Part shown: piece after piece, positions 50,393-58,668 of the stretch
Position numbering within the stretch: the first letter of the stretch is position 1
Layout: every line of letters begins with the position of its first letter
Assembly: GCA_964369685.1 (NCBI GenBank)
Contig: CAYJFB010000013.1
Span: 5,429 to 69,428, forward strand
Reading direction: 5' to 3'
Origin: Avidesulfovibrio sp964369685
Lineage (GTDB): Bacteria > Desulfobacterota > Desulfovibrionia > Desulfovibrionales > Desulfovibrionaceae
DNA: 64,000 bases
Notes under the pieces: model-generated
Seen by the model: only the letters and a program-made list of their open reading frames with translations
Databases searched by the model: none
What the model was told of the DNA's origin: nothing
Translations under genes and position numbers: made by a program

Positions 50393-51100
50393 TTATATGT
50401 TTTTTGCTTTACGCCAACAGGTTTCAATCTCTTCTGCATATTGACTCATAAAGTCTAACACTGTGTCGGGTATGAGATGACGCAGATTTGAACCGCGCAA
50501 CCAACGTTGACGTAAATCAGAAGCACTGATTTCTAAGCGTGGCAGAGGTAAAAAACAACACCGATGTGTTCCGCCTGTGATACAAGGCATGAGGGTCTCC
50601 AACCCGTCCGCGATTTCGGTAAGGGGATGAATATCGGATTGTGGCCATAGCCGATGGATGGTTTGCACAAAGAGTGTGCTGTCAACCCCCGAACGCGGGA
50701 CAATGACAAGATCGGTCATGCCGGGAAGTTCTCTGCCTCGAAACCATTGATCCAATGTCGCAAAATCCTCATCACCAAGAATAAATATTGAATTAAATTT
50801 ATTCTTGTCCTTCCATGCTTCGATCAAATTCCATGTGTATGAAGGGAAGGATAAATCGGCTTCTATTTCATTGACTGTAATTTTTGCAAGATCGTTAACA
50901 GCAAGATGCAACATGGCGGCACGTTGTTCAAATGGCAAAAGGCCAAATGGTGTTTTGTGTGGTGGGACAGCACAAGGGATCAATTCGACACGTTCCAACT
51001 GCAAAAGCTCACACACTTCAAGAGCCAAACGCACATGTCCTATATGAACAGGATTGAAAGTGCCGCCCAAGAGACCGACAGAAGGTTTTTTGATGCTCAC
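50393..51100 (-). CDS. nadD: Nicotinate-nucleotide adenylyltransferase
   Basis: 235 residues. Adenylates nicotinate mononucleotide in NAD synthesis. Nucleotidyltransferase signature VGLLGGTFNPVHIGHVRLALEV, with CAVPPHKT, and the ISASDLRQRWLRG motif near the end (usually ISSTxIR). The start is a GTG that overlaps the proA stop (GTGA, 51097-51100), so translation is coupled. An earlier ATG at 51139 would lie within the proA reading region. Confidence 0.93.
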   Translation of the reverse strand: MSIKKPSVGLLGGTFNPVHIGHVRLALEVCELLQLERVELIPCAVPPHKTPFGLLPFEQRAAMLHLAVNDLAKITVNEIEADLSFPSYTWNLIEAWKDKNKFNSIFILGDEDFATLDQWFRGRELPGMTDLVIVPRSGVDSTLFVQTIHRLWPQSDIHPLTEIADGLETLMPCITGGTHRCCFLPLPRLEISASDLRQRWLRGSNLRHLIPDTVLDFMSQYAEEIETCWRKAKNI

Positions 51101-52401
51101 GAACGAACCTGCCCTTGTCCAAGAACAACAAATTTGCACGTTGTCAGTTCATGTACGCCCATGGGGCCGTAGGCATGGAGTTTTGAGGTACTGATCCCTA
51201 TTTCAGCACCGAGTCCGAGTTGTCCACCGTCGTTAAAGCGTGTGGAGGCATTGACCATAACAGCCGAGGCGTCTGCTTCACGCACAAAACGCATGGCGTT
51301 GGTGTGATTGGCAGTACAAATAACTTCTGTATGGTGCGATCCGTATTGTGCAATGTGTTCCAAAGCCTGTTCGAGGGAGTCAACCACACGTACAGCAAGA
51401 ATATAATCATGAAATTCGTATCCGCAATCTTCAGGTTGTAAAGCCACGGCTGTACGTCCCAAAAGCGGTAAAGCCACCGGACAAGCACGAAATTGGACAT
51501 CGACAGAGCCCAAACGTTCTGCAATCATTGGCAGAAAGGTTTCAGCCACCGCGCGATGTACAAGCAGACATTCCAGAGCATTACAGACGCCCGGGCGTTG
51601 TACTTTACCGTTAAAGGTCAATTCGACAGCCATGTCAAGGTCGGCACTTTCATCAACAAATTGATGGCACACACCCATAAAATGTTTTAAAACAGGCATG
51701 GTCGCCTCAGCACAAACCCTACGAACCAAGGTTTCGCCACCGCGCGGAATTAACACGTCAATATAGCGATCCATCGTGCAGAGTGCAGAGATAACGGCTC
51801 TATCTGTATTTTCAACGACTTGTACAGCGTCGTCGGGAAGGTTGGCTTCATTCAAGGCTTGCCGCAACAAGGCTGCCAAGGCCATATTTGAATGTCGCGC
51901 TTCGGATCCGCCGCGCAAAATAACGGCATTGCCTGCTTTGAGACACAAGATCGCGGCATCAATCGTCACATTGGGGCGCGATTCATAAATCATGGCAACA
52001 ACACCTAAAGGCACGCGCATACGACCGACAAGCAACCCGTTTGGGCGTTGCCATTGTTCGTCTGTAGCTCCAACAGGGTCAGAGGCTTCGGCAACCTGTT
52101 CACACGCTTTGGCCATTTCTTCAATGAGTGTAGGGTTCAGGGTCAAGCGATCAAGGCGCGGGGTATCCATCTTCGCTGTGCGTGCCGCTTCAAGATCTTT
52201 GTTGTTGGCTGCGATCACGTGATCTTGTTTGGCGCGTAAAAGAGCGGCAAGGCGGTGCAGAGCTTGATGTTTCGCCATGGGGGATGCGGCAGCCATACGC
52301 CGTGAAGCTTGTAGGGCTCTTTCACCCATGGCGTTCATGTGTTGCAATAAAAGCGGATCAAGCGTTGACGAAGCAGGGCTTCCGATTTGAACATGATTCA
52401 T
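51097..52401 (-). CDS. proA: Gamma-glutamyl phosphate reductase
   Basis: 434 residues from ATG 52401 with AAGGAG upstream. NADPH-dependent step from glutamyl phosphate to glutamate semialdehyde in proline synthesis. Motifs: MNAMGERALQASRRMAAAS at the start, GVVAMIYESRPNVTIDAAILCLKAGNAVILRGGSEARHSN (in parts), VLIPRGGETLV, FMGVCHQFVDESADLDMA with the catalytic Cys and NASTRFNDGGQLGLGAEIGISTSKLHAYGPMG. The partner kinase proB is not adjacent. Confidence 0.95.
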   Translation of the reverse strand: MNHVQIGSPASSTLDPLLLQHMNAMGERALQASRRMAAASPMAKHQALHRLAALLRAKQDHVIAANNKDLEAARTAKMDTPRLDRLTLNPTLIEEMAKACEQVAEASDPVGATDEQWQRPNGLLVGRMRVPLGVVAMIYESRPNVTIDAAILCLKAGNAVILRGGSEARHSNMALAALLRQALNEANLPDDAVQVVENTDRAVISALCTMDRYIDVLIPRGGETLVRRVCAEATMPVLKHFMGVCHQFVDESADLDMAVELTFNGKVQRPGVCNALECLLVHRAVAETFLPMIAERLGSVDVQFRACPVALPLLGRTAVALQPEDCGYEFHDYILAVRVVDSLEQALEHIAQYGSHHTEVICTANHTNAMRFVREADASAVMVNASTRFNDGGQLGLGAEIGISTSKLHAYGPMGVHELTTCKFVVLGQGQVRS

Positions 52402-52678
52402 TGCGTGTATCTCCTTCAAACAGAGCTTTATGTCGTTGTGTAAAAATGCACAGCATGTATGGCTTGAATATATGGATTTTTGTTGAAAGCGCAAGTTCAC
52501 CGTATTTGTTATGCTTGAGTTGGCATGTTGTGCTGTTTCTTGTGGTGTGTTATAATATATTTAATGGGATATATTATAATGAATATTTATTTTGAGGCTT
52601 GACAAAGAGCGCAGGAAACTTTGTAAAGAACTGCACCCAAAAATATTCGGTGTACTTTTTTTGTTGGAGGATGATTTC

Positions 52679-53170
52679 ATGGCGATGTGTTATTGTGGTT
52701 CGGAGCGTGATTATGACGCGTGTTGCGGTTTGTATGTGAGCGGTGCGGCTCAGGCGCCTACAGCGGAAGCATTGATGCGTGCGCGATACAGCGCACATTG
52801 TGTGGGCGATTTTGACTATCTTGATGCCAGTGTTCACCCCGATGTGCGTGACGCGAGCGACCATGAGGCCATGCGTCAATGGTCTGAAGCGGTTGAATGG
52901 CAAGGGCTTGAAATCGTTTCGATTTCAGGCGGACAAGAAAACGATGAATATGGCAAAGTCAGCTTTATCGCACATTATGCCGTGCAAGGTATGCCGCAAA
53001 AACTTCAAGAAGACGCCGAATTTAAAAAAGAGCATGGACAATGGTTTTATGTCGACGGCTTCGTGCACGGTCAAGAACCCGTGCGTCGGGAAACGCCGAA
53101 AGTCGGTCGCAACGAACCCTGCCCTTGCGGCAGCGGTAAAAAATTTAAAAAGTGTTGTGCTCAAAAATAA
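52679..53170 (+). CDS. YchJ-like SEC-C motif protein
   Basis: 163 residues from ATG 52679 with GGAGGATG. Two cysteine-rich metal-binding SEC-C motifs frame the protein: MCYCGSERDYDACCG at the start (C-x-C...CC) and NEPCPCGSGKKFKKCCAQK at the end. The middle (ALMRARYSAHCVGDFDYLDASVHPDVRD and VEWQGLEIVS, then FIAHYAVQG) is the NTF2-like YchJ domain. The C-terminal motif is like that of SecA. Function of YchJ is poorly known. Confidence 0.85.
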   Translation: MAMCYCGSERDYDACCGLYVSGAAQAPTAEALMRARYSAHCVGDFDYLDASVHPDVRDASDHEAMRQWSEAVEWQGLEIVSISGGQENDEYGKVSFIAHYAVQGMPQKLQEDAEFKKEHGQWFYVDGFVHGQEPVRRETPKVGRNEPCPCGSGKKFKKCCAQK

Positions 53171-53172
53171 TG

Positions 53173-53260
53173 TTTTTTGAGGGGGGGAAGCGCTTTTTCT
53201 TAATAAAAAATACTTTTTTGAGAAACGGTTCTGTAAGGCGAGCGTTCCCTTCCCAAAAAA
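53173..53260. terminator. Probable bidirectional terminator between ychJ-like and Cys-rich genes
   Basis: The arms around 53173-53195 (TTTTTTG, then G7AAGCGC) and 53241-53260 (AGCGTTCCCTTCCC, then A6) form a long imperfect stem, with T-runs at the base on both strands. The two flanking genes converge here. Confidence 0.5.
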
Positions 53261-53271
53261 GGAACACGTAC

Positions 53272-53541
53272 TCAATGTTTCTGTTCCTGTTTGCCGGTTG
53301 AGCATTCACAGGTTGGATATATTGTCTCATTGTTTTGACAGTGACAAGGGACTGCAAACGAGGTGTGTGAGATGGCGTGTTCTTGAGATGATCTTTCTTG
53401 CTCTTGAGTTGTCGTGGGGCTACAGGAAGCACAAGAACTGCACCCTATACACTGTACACCTTTTTTCTTTTGCCTAATGATATAATTAAAAACCAAAAAG
53501 AAAATAACAAACAATATCAAAAGAACAATAACGTCAGACAT
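53272..53541 (-). CDS. FeoB-associated Cys-rich membrane protein
   Basis: 89 residues from ATG 53541 with GGAGG. One N-terminal transmembrane helix (SDVIVLLILFVIFFLVFNYII) is followed by IRQKKKGVQCIGCSSCASC, the cysteine pattern of the small proteins encoded beside feoB, and a second Cys-rich tail (CHCQNNETIYPTCEC). It follows feoB by 132 bp on the same strand and probably helps iron uptake. How is not established. Confidence 0.8.
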   Translation of the reverse strand: MSDVIVLLILFVIFFLVFNYIIRQKKKGVQCIGCSSCASCSPTTTQEQERSSQEHAISHTSFAVPCHCQNNETIYPTCECSTGKQEQKH

Positions 53542-53673
53542 GACAAGGCCTCCTTTTTTGTATAAAGCAGAGTATAAAAAGATGAAGAATTTCTCATGAC
53601 GAACTCCCCCATTCCTGAGCAATGAGGGAGTTCGTTAACATGTAAAAACAAGACACGCAGAATAATTCTATCG

Positions 53674-55680
53674 CTATCGTGTTGCCGTCGCCAAACGTTT
53701 TGTCTCAGATTCTTCATTCCCTTGTTTGATCAAATATCCCAACAAGCCGATTAATAGAGCCGTAACAATCAAGCCCGGGAAGAATGCCGTTCCGAGAGTA
53801 CCGGTTGTAAACAATGTGCCGAATTGGTAGACAAAAAAGGCAACAACAAAACCTGTGGCAAATTGTAAACCAATGCCTGCAAAGAGCCATTTTCTGTTTT
53901 CCATCTCTGCGTTCATGGCACCGATGGCAGCAAAACACGGCGGTGTAAACAAATTAAACATCAAATACGCAAGTGCGGCAATTTGTGTCAAGCCCATAAC
54001 ATCGGCAACAGAAGCAGCACCGCTCACAAGAGCGAGTTCTTCGGTATCAATGAAATTGGTCACTCCGTATACAACAGCCAATGTGCCCACAACATTTTCT
54101 TTGGCAATAAAGCCTGTAATGGCAGCCGCAGCAAGTTGCCATACGCCAAACCCCAAAGGCAATAACAACCATGCAAAAGGACTCGAAATACCGGCCAAAA
54201 TACTGGTGTTTTCTGCTCCTTCGGCAATAACATTCAGACTAAAATCAAAAGTTTGCATAATATGTACGGCAGCATTGCAAATAAGAATGATCGTTGCCGC
54301 TTTGATTACAAAGGCTTTACCGCGAGAAAGCATGGAGAGCGTGGCTCTGCCAAGGCTTGGCCATTGATATTCGGGCAGCTCCATAATGAAAAATGAACGC
54401 GCATATTTTTCACCGGTGATCCGCATGATGCAAAACGCACTGAACACAATCAAAGCAATACCCGTAAAATACATTAACGTCCCAACCCAAGGCGCATCAG
54501 CAAAAAAGACTCCTGCAAAAAGCGCAATAACAGGCAGTTTTGCACCGCAAGGCATAAAGGGTGTCAACATGGCCGTTGTTCTGCGTTGACGTTCGTTTCT
54601 GATGGTTCTTGTTGCCATAACACCCGGGATGGCACAGCCTGTCCCGATAACCATAGGAATAATCGACTTACCCGAAAGACCGACAACCTTGAGAAAACGA
54701 TCCATAACAATGGCAACCCGTGCCATGTAGCCGCAATCTTCAAGCAAGGCTAACAAGAAAAACATCACCATAATAAGCGGTAAGAAACCGACAACAGCAC
54801 CCACACCGCCAATAATACCGTCAAGCAATAACGAACTGAGGAACGGTGAAACGTCTTCACCAAGCTGTTCGGCAACTACTTCATAGAATAAATCGATATA
54901 CCCAACCAAGAAATCGGCAATCAGTGTTCCCAATGTGGTTTGTGATATATAAAACACACACCACATCACCAAGGCAAAAATCGGAATACCAAGCCACTTG
55001 TGTGCAAGGATGCGATCCATGGCGTCTTGTGTGGTTTGCGCGTTACTGTTTGTTGTACGTTTTTCAACGTTTGTAACCAGCGCCGTAACAAAATCAAAGC
55101 GCTTGAGATCGGCAGCCTTCACGGAGTCTTCATCAGCAAGATTGATATTCTCATATGTAAAAGGTGCTTTCTGTGTTGTGTCTTTGACGGCTATGGTTGC
55201 TTTGATCAGTTCTTGTAAACCGTTGTTCGTTGCTGAATTCGATACCGTTTGGATGACAGGGCAACCTAAAGATTCAGAAAGTTCTTGAATATTAATATGA
55301 ATATTCTTTTTTTCATTCAAGTCGGATTTATTGAGCGCAACAACCACAGGAATACCGAGTTCAAGCAATTGTGTTGTAAAAAAGAGCGAACGGCTTAAAT
55401 TGGTGGCGTCGACAATATTAATGATTACATCGGGATTTTCTGTCTGTACAAATTGCTTTGTAATGTTTTCTTCAGATGTAAACGGTGACATGGAATAGGC
55501 ACCGGGCAAATCAACGGCGATGTGTGTTTCATTACCGTCATACAATGCATGTTTAATATTCCCTTCTTTTTTGTCAACAGTAACCCCTGCCCAGTTACCG
55601 ACTTTTTCAATTTTTCCTGTGATGGCATTAAACAGCGTGGTTTTACCGCTATTTGGGTTGCCTGTTAAAGCGATGCGCAT
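53674..55680 (-). CDS. feoB: Ferrous iron transporter FeoB
   Basis: 668 residues. Inner-membrane Fe2+ transporter with an N-terminal G domain: G1 GNPNSGKTTLFNAITG, G2/GAGVTVDKKEG, G3 DLPGAYSMSPFTSEE and NKSD (LNKSDLNEKKN). Then about ten helices with the two gate repeats (GVGAVVGFLPLIMVMFF, TGCAIPGVMATRT) and CPF-like MPCGAKLPVIALFAG. A shorter overall length than many FeoB (about 700-770), as loops are compact. Next to feoA and the Cys-rich protein. Confidence 0.95.
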   Translation of the reverse strand: MRIALTGNPNSGKTTLFNAITGKIEKVGNWAGVTVDKKEGNIKHALYDGNETHIAVDLPGAYSMSPFTSEENITKQFVQTENPDVIINIVDATNLSRSLFFTTQLLELGIPVVVALNKSDLNEKKNIHINIQELSESLGCPVIQTVSNSATNNGLQELIKATIAVKDTTQKAPFTYENINLADEDSVKAADLKRFDFVTALVTNVEKRTTNSNAQTTQDAMDRILAHKWLGIPIFALVMWCVFYISQTTLGTLIADFLVGYIDLFYEVVAEQLGEDVSPFLSSLLLDGIIGGVGAVVGFLPLIMVMFFLLALLEDCGYMARVAIVMDRFLKVVGLSGKSIIPMVIGTGCAIPGVMATRTIRNERQRRTTAMLTPFMPCGAKLPVIALFAGVFFADAPWVGTLMYFTGIALIVFSAFCIMRITGEKYARSFFIMELPEYQWPSLGRATLSMLSRGKAFVIKAATIILICNAAVHIMQTFDFSLNVIAEGAENTSILAGISSPFAWLLLPLGFGVWQLAAAAITGFIAKENVVGTLAVVYGVTNFIDTEELALVSGAASVADVMGLTQIAALAYLMFNLFTPPCFAAIGAMNAEMENRKWLFAGIGLQFATGFVVAFFVYQFGTLFTTGTLGTAFFPGLIVTALLIGLLGYLIKQGNEESETKRLATATR

Positions 55681-55854
55681 GGGTGCTCCTTCGTCGATTC
55701 ACATGTAAAAAGGTAAATACAAAAAATATGAGTAAGTAACCACAAAAAATAAAGACGGATTTTTCAAAAATGAAATTCATTTTCAATAAAAGCCGTTCTT
55801 TATTATGCCTAAAAAACTTTGCACAAAAGCTCATTAAGCTAAAAAATCATCCGA

Positions 55855-55887
55855 CAAAAGATGTTTTCTTTAGAAAAACATCTTTTG
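55855..55887 (-). repeat. 13-bp hairpin between feoA and feoB
   Basis: CAAAAGATGTTTT (55855-55867) and its complement (55875-55887) enclose a 7-nt loop in the 269-bp gap between feoA and feoB. On the minus strand it ends CATCTTTTG, so it could attenuate the transcript into feoB. Confidence 0.55.
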
Positions 55888-55949
55888 CAATCAGATGAAA
55901 CAGTACTCTTTTCAGACAGACAGTATGAAAATTTTTTGGGATAAAGACA

Positions 55950-56243
55950 CTACACAAGAATTGCTCGCGCCAAATCTTCATCTATGCTGTAACGTGCGTC
56001 TTTTATGGCGACAATCACATTGCCGTGCAAGCGTGAAATCACAGTCACAGTTTGCCCTTCATAGCAGCCCAAAGAGAATAAAAAGCGACTCATCTCTTCG
56101 TCACCGTCTGTTTGTACAGCTTTGACCAAGTATTCTTTATTGACAATACCCTCAGCCAAGTTTGTTACTTTTTTTACAAATAGGCTTTCAGACGGCATAG
56201 ACGGACTCGTTGTTGTTATAAAATCGTGTTCTGTGGCTTCCAT
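55950..56243 (-). CDS. feoA: FeoA-like iron transport protein
   Basis: 97 residues from ATG 56243 with GGGAG upstream. An SH3-like core (AVQTDGDEEMSRFLFSLGCYEGQTVTVISRLHGNVIVAIKDARYSIDEDLARAI, in parts) is the FeoA fold. A 20-25-residue N-terminal extension precedes it. Works with FeoB in ferrous iron import. A 269-bp gap, unusually long for a feo operon, separates it from feoB. Confidence 0.85.
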   Translation of the reverse strand: MEATEHDFITTTSPSMPSESLFVKKVTNLAEGIVNKEYLVKAVQTDGDEEMSRFLFSLGCYEGQTVTVISRLHGNVIVAIKDARYSIDEDLARAILV

Positions 56244-56677
56244 GCTGGCTCCCGAAGCGTTGTGTTGCCCACACAAGATCATTCAATATGTTTTTCGCTT
56301 GTCTCTTCATCAGACATGACTGACTTTTTCATTAATGCATATCAAAAAGCATAGACACACTTTATCGTTTGTGCATCCTTCTTGACGCAAGACAACAGTC
56401 GTCAATTGGCGACACTTTTTTGAGATAGTGAAATAAAATATCTCATTATCCTTTGATATTGAGTATCATAGTCGGACTGCTCTTATCTGTCAACAGTTTT
56501 ATGTATTTACCAATCACTATTCAAAAAAAAGATATGGGAACAGAAAGAATGGTTTTATATGTGAAAAATGACTTGCTTTTTTATGTAGGCTGTGGCAAAA
56601 ATTTGTGTTCATTATGCTTTGGGTGTACCAAAGCGCGTTGGAACAGAGTACGTTTCGATTTTTTCAGGAGTTGTATC
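56244..56677. promoter_or_regulatory. 434-bp divergent region of feoA and rpmI with two candidate operators
   Basis: GAGATA (56422-56427) and TATCTC (56439-56444) form one inverted repeat, and TGATATTGAGTATCA (56454-56468) a second one, a TGATA-N5-TATCA palindrome. They are about 180-225 bp before feoA and 210-250 bp before rpmI. The AT-rich dyads resemble sites of Fur/DtxR-type iron repressors but do not match the E. coli Fur box. Nothing else is recognised; infC and thrS, which often precede rpmI, are absent here. Confidence 0.4.
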
Positions 56678-56875
56678 ATGCCTAAAATGAAGACCAGAAG
56701 TTGTGCTGCCAAGCGGTTTTCGACAACCGGCAGTGGCAAATTTAAGCGTCGTAAACAAAACCTGCGTCACATTCTGACCAAAAAGAATGCCAAACGGAAA
56801 ATGCGTTTGGGTCAAGGCGCTTTGGTTGATTCGACCAACGTCAAGGCTGTGAAACGGATGCTTCCTTACGCATAA
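56678..56875 (+). CDS. rpmI: 50S ribosomal protein L35
   Basis: 65 residues, very basic, normal size. MPKMKTRSCAAKRFSTTGSGKFKRR and the final VKAVKRMLPYA are typical. Start ATG 56678 with AGGAG. First gene of the rpmI-rplT-pheST cluster. Confidence 0.97.
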   Translation: MPKMKTRSCAAKRFSTTGSGKFKRRKQNLRHILTKKNAKRKMRLGQGALVDSTNVKAVKRMLPYA

Positions 56876-56896
56876 TTTTTGTTTTGCGTAGTTGAG

Positions 56897-56932
56897 GGTG
56901 AGTGTTTTTTATCTCACCGTGCATCTTTTTTT
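56897..56932 (+). terminator. Attenuator-like hairpin between rpmI and rplT
   Basis: GGTGAG (56897-56902) pairs with CTCACC (56913-56918); a run of seven T or so follows (56925-56932). In many bacteria this leader binds L20 for autoregulation of the operon; whether it does here is inference. Confidence 0.5.
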
Positions 56933-57063
56933 ATGATCTATATATTGTATATGATCTGCCCATCATTCTATCGTGTTCGGCTGGCTTTAATCTCCGCCTC
57001 GTCGAACCATTGCGAGTAAAAGTTCTTGTTAGGTCTTGTTACTCTGCATTGAAGGAGTTTTCC

Positions 57064-57417
57064 ATGCGTGTTAAGAGAGGTATGACTGCACACCGCCGTC
57101 ATAAAAAATATTTGGAAATGGCCAAAGGCTACCGCGGTGGCCGCAGTCGTTTATATCGTACCGCTCGGGTTGCTGTCGAACACGCCCTTGCCAACGCCTT
57201 TGTCGGACGCAAACAGCGCAAACGTCAATTCCGTCGTTTGTGGATCTTGCGTATCAATGCAGGAGCCCGCAACAATGGCTTGTCGTATTCAAAGCTGATT
57301 TGTGGTTTGACTCGTGCAGGCATTGCCCTTGATCGTAAAATTTTGGCTGACCTTGCCGTGTATCATAAAGACGATTTTGCACAAATCGTTGAACTGGCTA
57401 AATCGAAGCTGCAATAA
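57064..57417 (+). CDS. rplT: 50S ribosomal protein L20
   Basis: 117 residues, basic. MRVKRGMTAHRRHKKYLEMAKGYRGGRSRLYR, then RRLWILRINAGAR and SYSKLICGL are family signatures. ATG 57064 with GAAGGAG. Confidence 0.97.
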   Translation: MRVKRGMTAHRRHKKYLEMAKGYRGGRSRLYRTARVAVEHALANAFVGRKQRKRQFRRLWILRINAGARNNGLSYSKLICGLTRAGIALDRKILADLAVYHKDDFAQIVELAKSKLQ

Positions 57418-57436
57418 ATTTGAGTTCATTGTCTTG

Positions 57437-57476
57437 TGGAGTTCCGATGCGTTTTGTATGGGAACTCCATCTTTTT
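57437..57476 (+). terminator. Terminator after rplT, overlapping a leader ORF
   Basis: GGAGTTCC (57438-57445) pairs with GGAACTCC (57461-57468), followed by ATCTTTTT. A classical rho-independent terminator 20 bp after rplT. Its left arm contains the ribosome site (GGAG) of the short ORF at 57447. Confidence 0.7.
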
Positions 57477-57515
57477 ACATACAGCATTGTTTTTCTTCTG
57501 TGTATCTTTTTGTAA
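57447..57515 (+). CDS. Candidate pheST leader peptide
   Basis: 22-residue ORF MRFVWELHLFTYSIVFLLCIFL, with GGAG five bases before the ATG. Four Phe codons, all TTT, plus a Trp and a Tyr. Its last codons and stop lie in the hairpin CTTCTG/CAGAAG (57495-57523), which is followed by a T-run (57531-57535). This recalls the pheM leader of E. coli pheST, where charged tRNA-Phe decides whether the terminator forms. The call depends on the arrangement; T-rich sequence alone gives Phe codons. Confidence 0.4.
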   Translation: MRFVWELHLFTYSIVFLLCIFL

Positions 57516-57618
57516 TACAGAAGAGTGTTCTTTTTGAAACTTCAGGGGTGTTTATACAATAGGGCTGCACTCCGTGTGTGACGGTGCTGTCAACGTTTGC
57601 CATAGCAAAGGGTCAACC

Positions 57619-58656
57619 ATGGACCTCTTGAACGAACTTGAAAGCCTGGTGTCGGAACTTGAAAAAGGTCTGACTCAGGCTTCTGCTTTACATGATCTTG
57701 AAGCGTTACGCGTGGACTTTTTGGGACGAAAAGGACGTGTCGCACGCATCATGGCGCGTTTGCCTGAATTGGCACCCGAAGAACGTCCAAAACTCGGACA
57801 AACAGCCAACAAAGTAAAAGAACAACTCACAAATCTTTTTGAAACACGAAAAAACACCCTCGAACAAGCCAAAGAAAACGCTTGGCTTGAGCGGTTTGAC
57901 GCAGGTTTGTCCGGCAATCGACCGTGGTGCGGCTCTTTGCATGTCGTGACACAGGTGATGGAAGAAATTTGTGCGGTATTTCGTACCATGGGCTACGACA
58001 TCGTTTCCGGCCCTGAAGTCGAAACAGATTTTTATAATTTCGAAGCGTTGAATATCCCTCCCGATCACCCTGCTCGTGACATGCAAGACACGTTGTATGT
58101 TTCTGAAAACGTGTTGTTGCGTACCCACACATCACCGTTGCAAGCGCGCACCATGTTGGCACAAAAACCGCCTGTGGCGGTTGTGGCTCCCGGGCGTGTT
58201 TATCGCCGTGATTCCGATTTGACACACACTCCGATGTTTCATCAGGTCGAAGGTCTTTTGGTAGATAAACATGTCTCCATGACGGATCTGCGCGGCACGT
58301 TAACGGCGTTCACGCGTTCGGTTTTTGGTGCAAACACGAATGTGCGTTTTCGTCCAAGCTTTTTTCCTTTTACCGAACCCAGCGCAGAAGTGGATATTTC
58401 CTGTTGCATGTGCGGCGGCAAAGGCCGTCTTGACGGGCAAACGTGTCGCGTTTGCAAGGGCACGGGCTGGCTGGAAATTTTGGGCTGTGGTATGGTTGAT
58501 CCCAACGTCTATACGGCGGTTGGTTATGATCCGAATGAGGTCAGCGGCTTTGCTTTTGGTCTCGGTGTTGAGCGGATTGCCATGCTTAAATACGGTATCG
58601 GCGATTTACGGATGTTTTTTGAAAACGACGTTCGGTTTTTGGGACAATTTGCATAA
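57619..58656 (+). CDS. pheS: Phenylalanyl-tRNA synthetase alpha subunit
   Basis: 345 residues from ATG 57619. N-terminal coiled coil (LNELESLVSELEKGLTQASALHDLEALRVDFLGRKG, in parts), then class II motifs PEVETDFYNFEALNIPPDHPARD, RTHTSPLQARTM and GLGVERIAMLKYGIGDLR. The small zinc-finger-like insert CCMCGGKGRL...CRVCKGTGWLEILGCGMV is also found in other PheS. It pairs with PheT as an alpha2beta2 enzyme. Confidence 0.96.
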   Translation: MDLLNELESLVSELEKGLTQASALHDLEALRVDFLGRKGRVARIMARLPELAPEERPKLGQTANKVKEQLTNLFETRKNTLEQAKENAWLERFDAGLSGNRPWCGSLHVVTQVMEEICAVFRTMGYDIVSGPEVETDFYNFEALNIPPDHPARDMQDTLYVSENVLLRTHTSPLQARTMLAQKPPVAVVAPGRVYRRDSDLTHTPMFHQVEGLLVDKHVSMTDLRGTLTAFTRSVFGANTNVRFRPSFFPFTEPSAEVDISCCMCGGKGRLDGQTCRVCKGTGWLEILGCGMVDPNVYTAVGYDPNEVSGFAFGLGVERIAMLKYGIGDLRMFFENDVRFLGQFA

Positions 58657-58668
58657 AGGACAACACAT

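Noticed and set aside
56453..56677. N-terminal extension of rpmI or a separate small membrane protein
   Set aside because: L35 starts at 56678 with its own ribosome site; the upstream part is AT-rich non-coding DNA with no conserved pattern.
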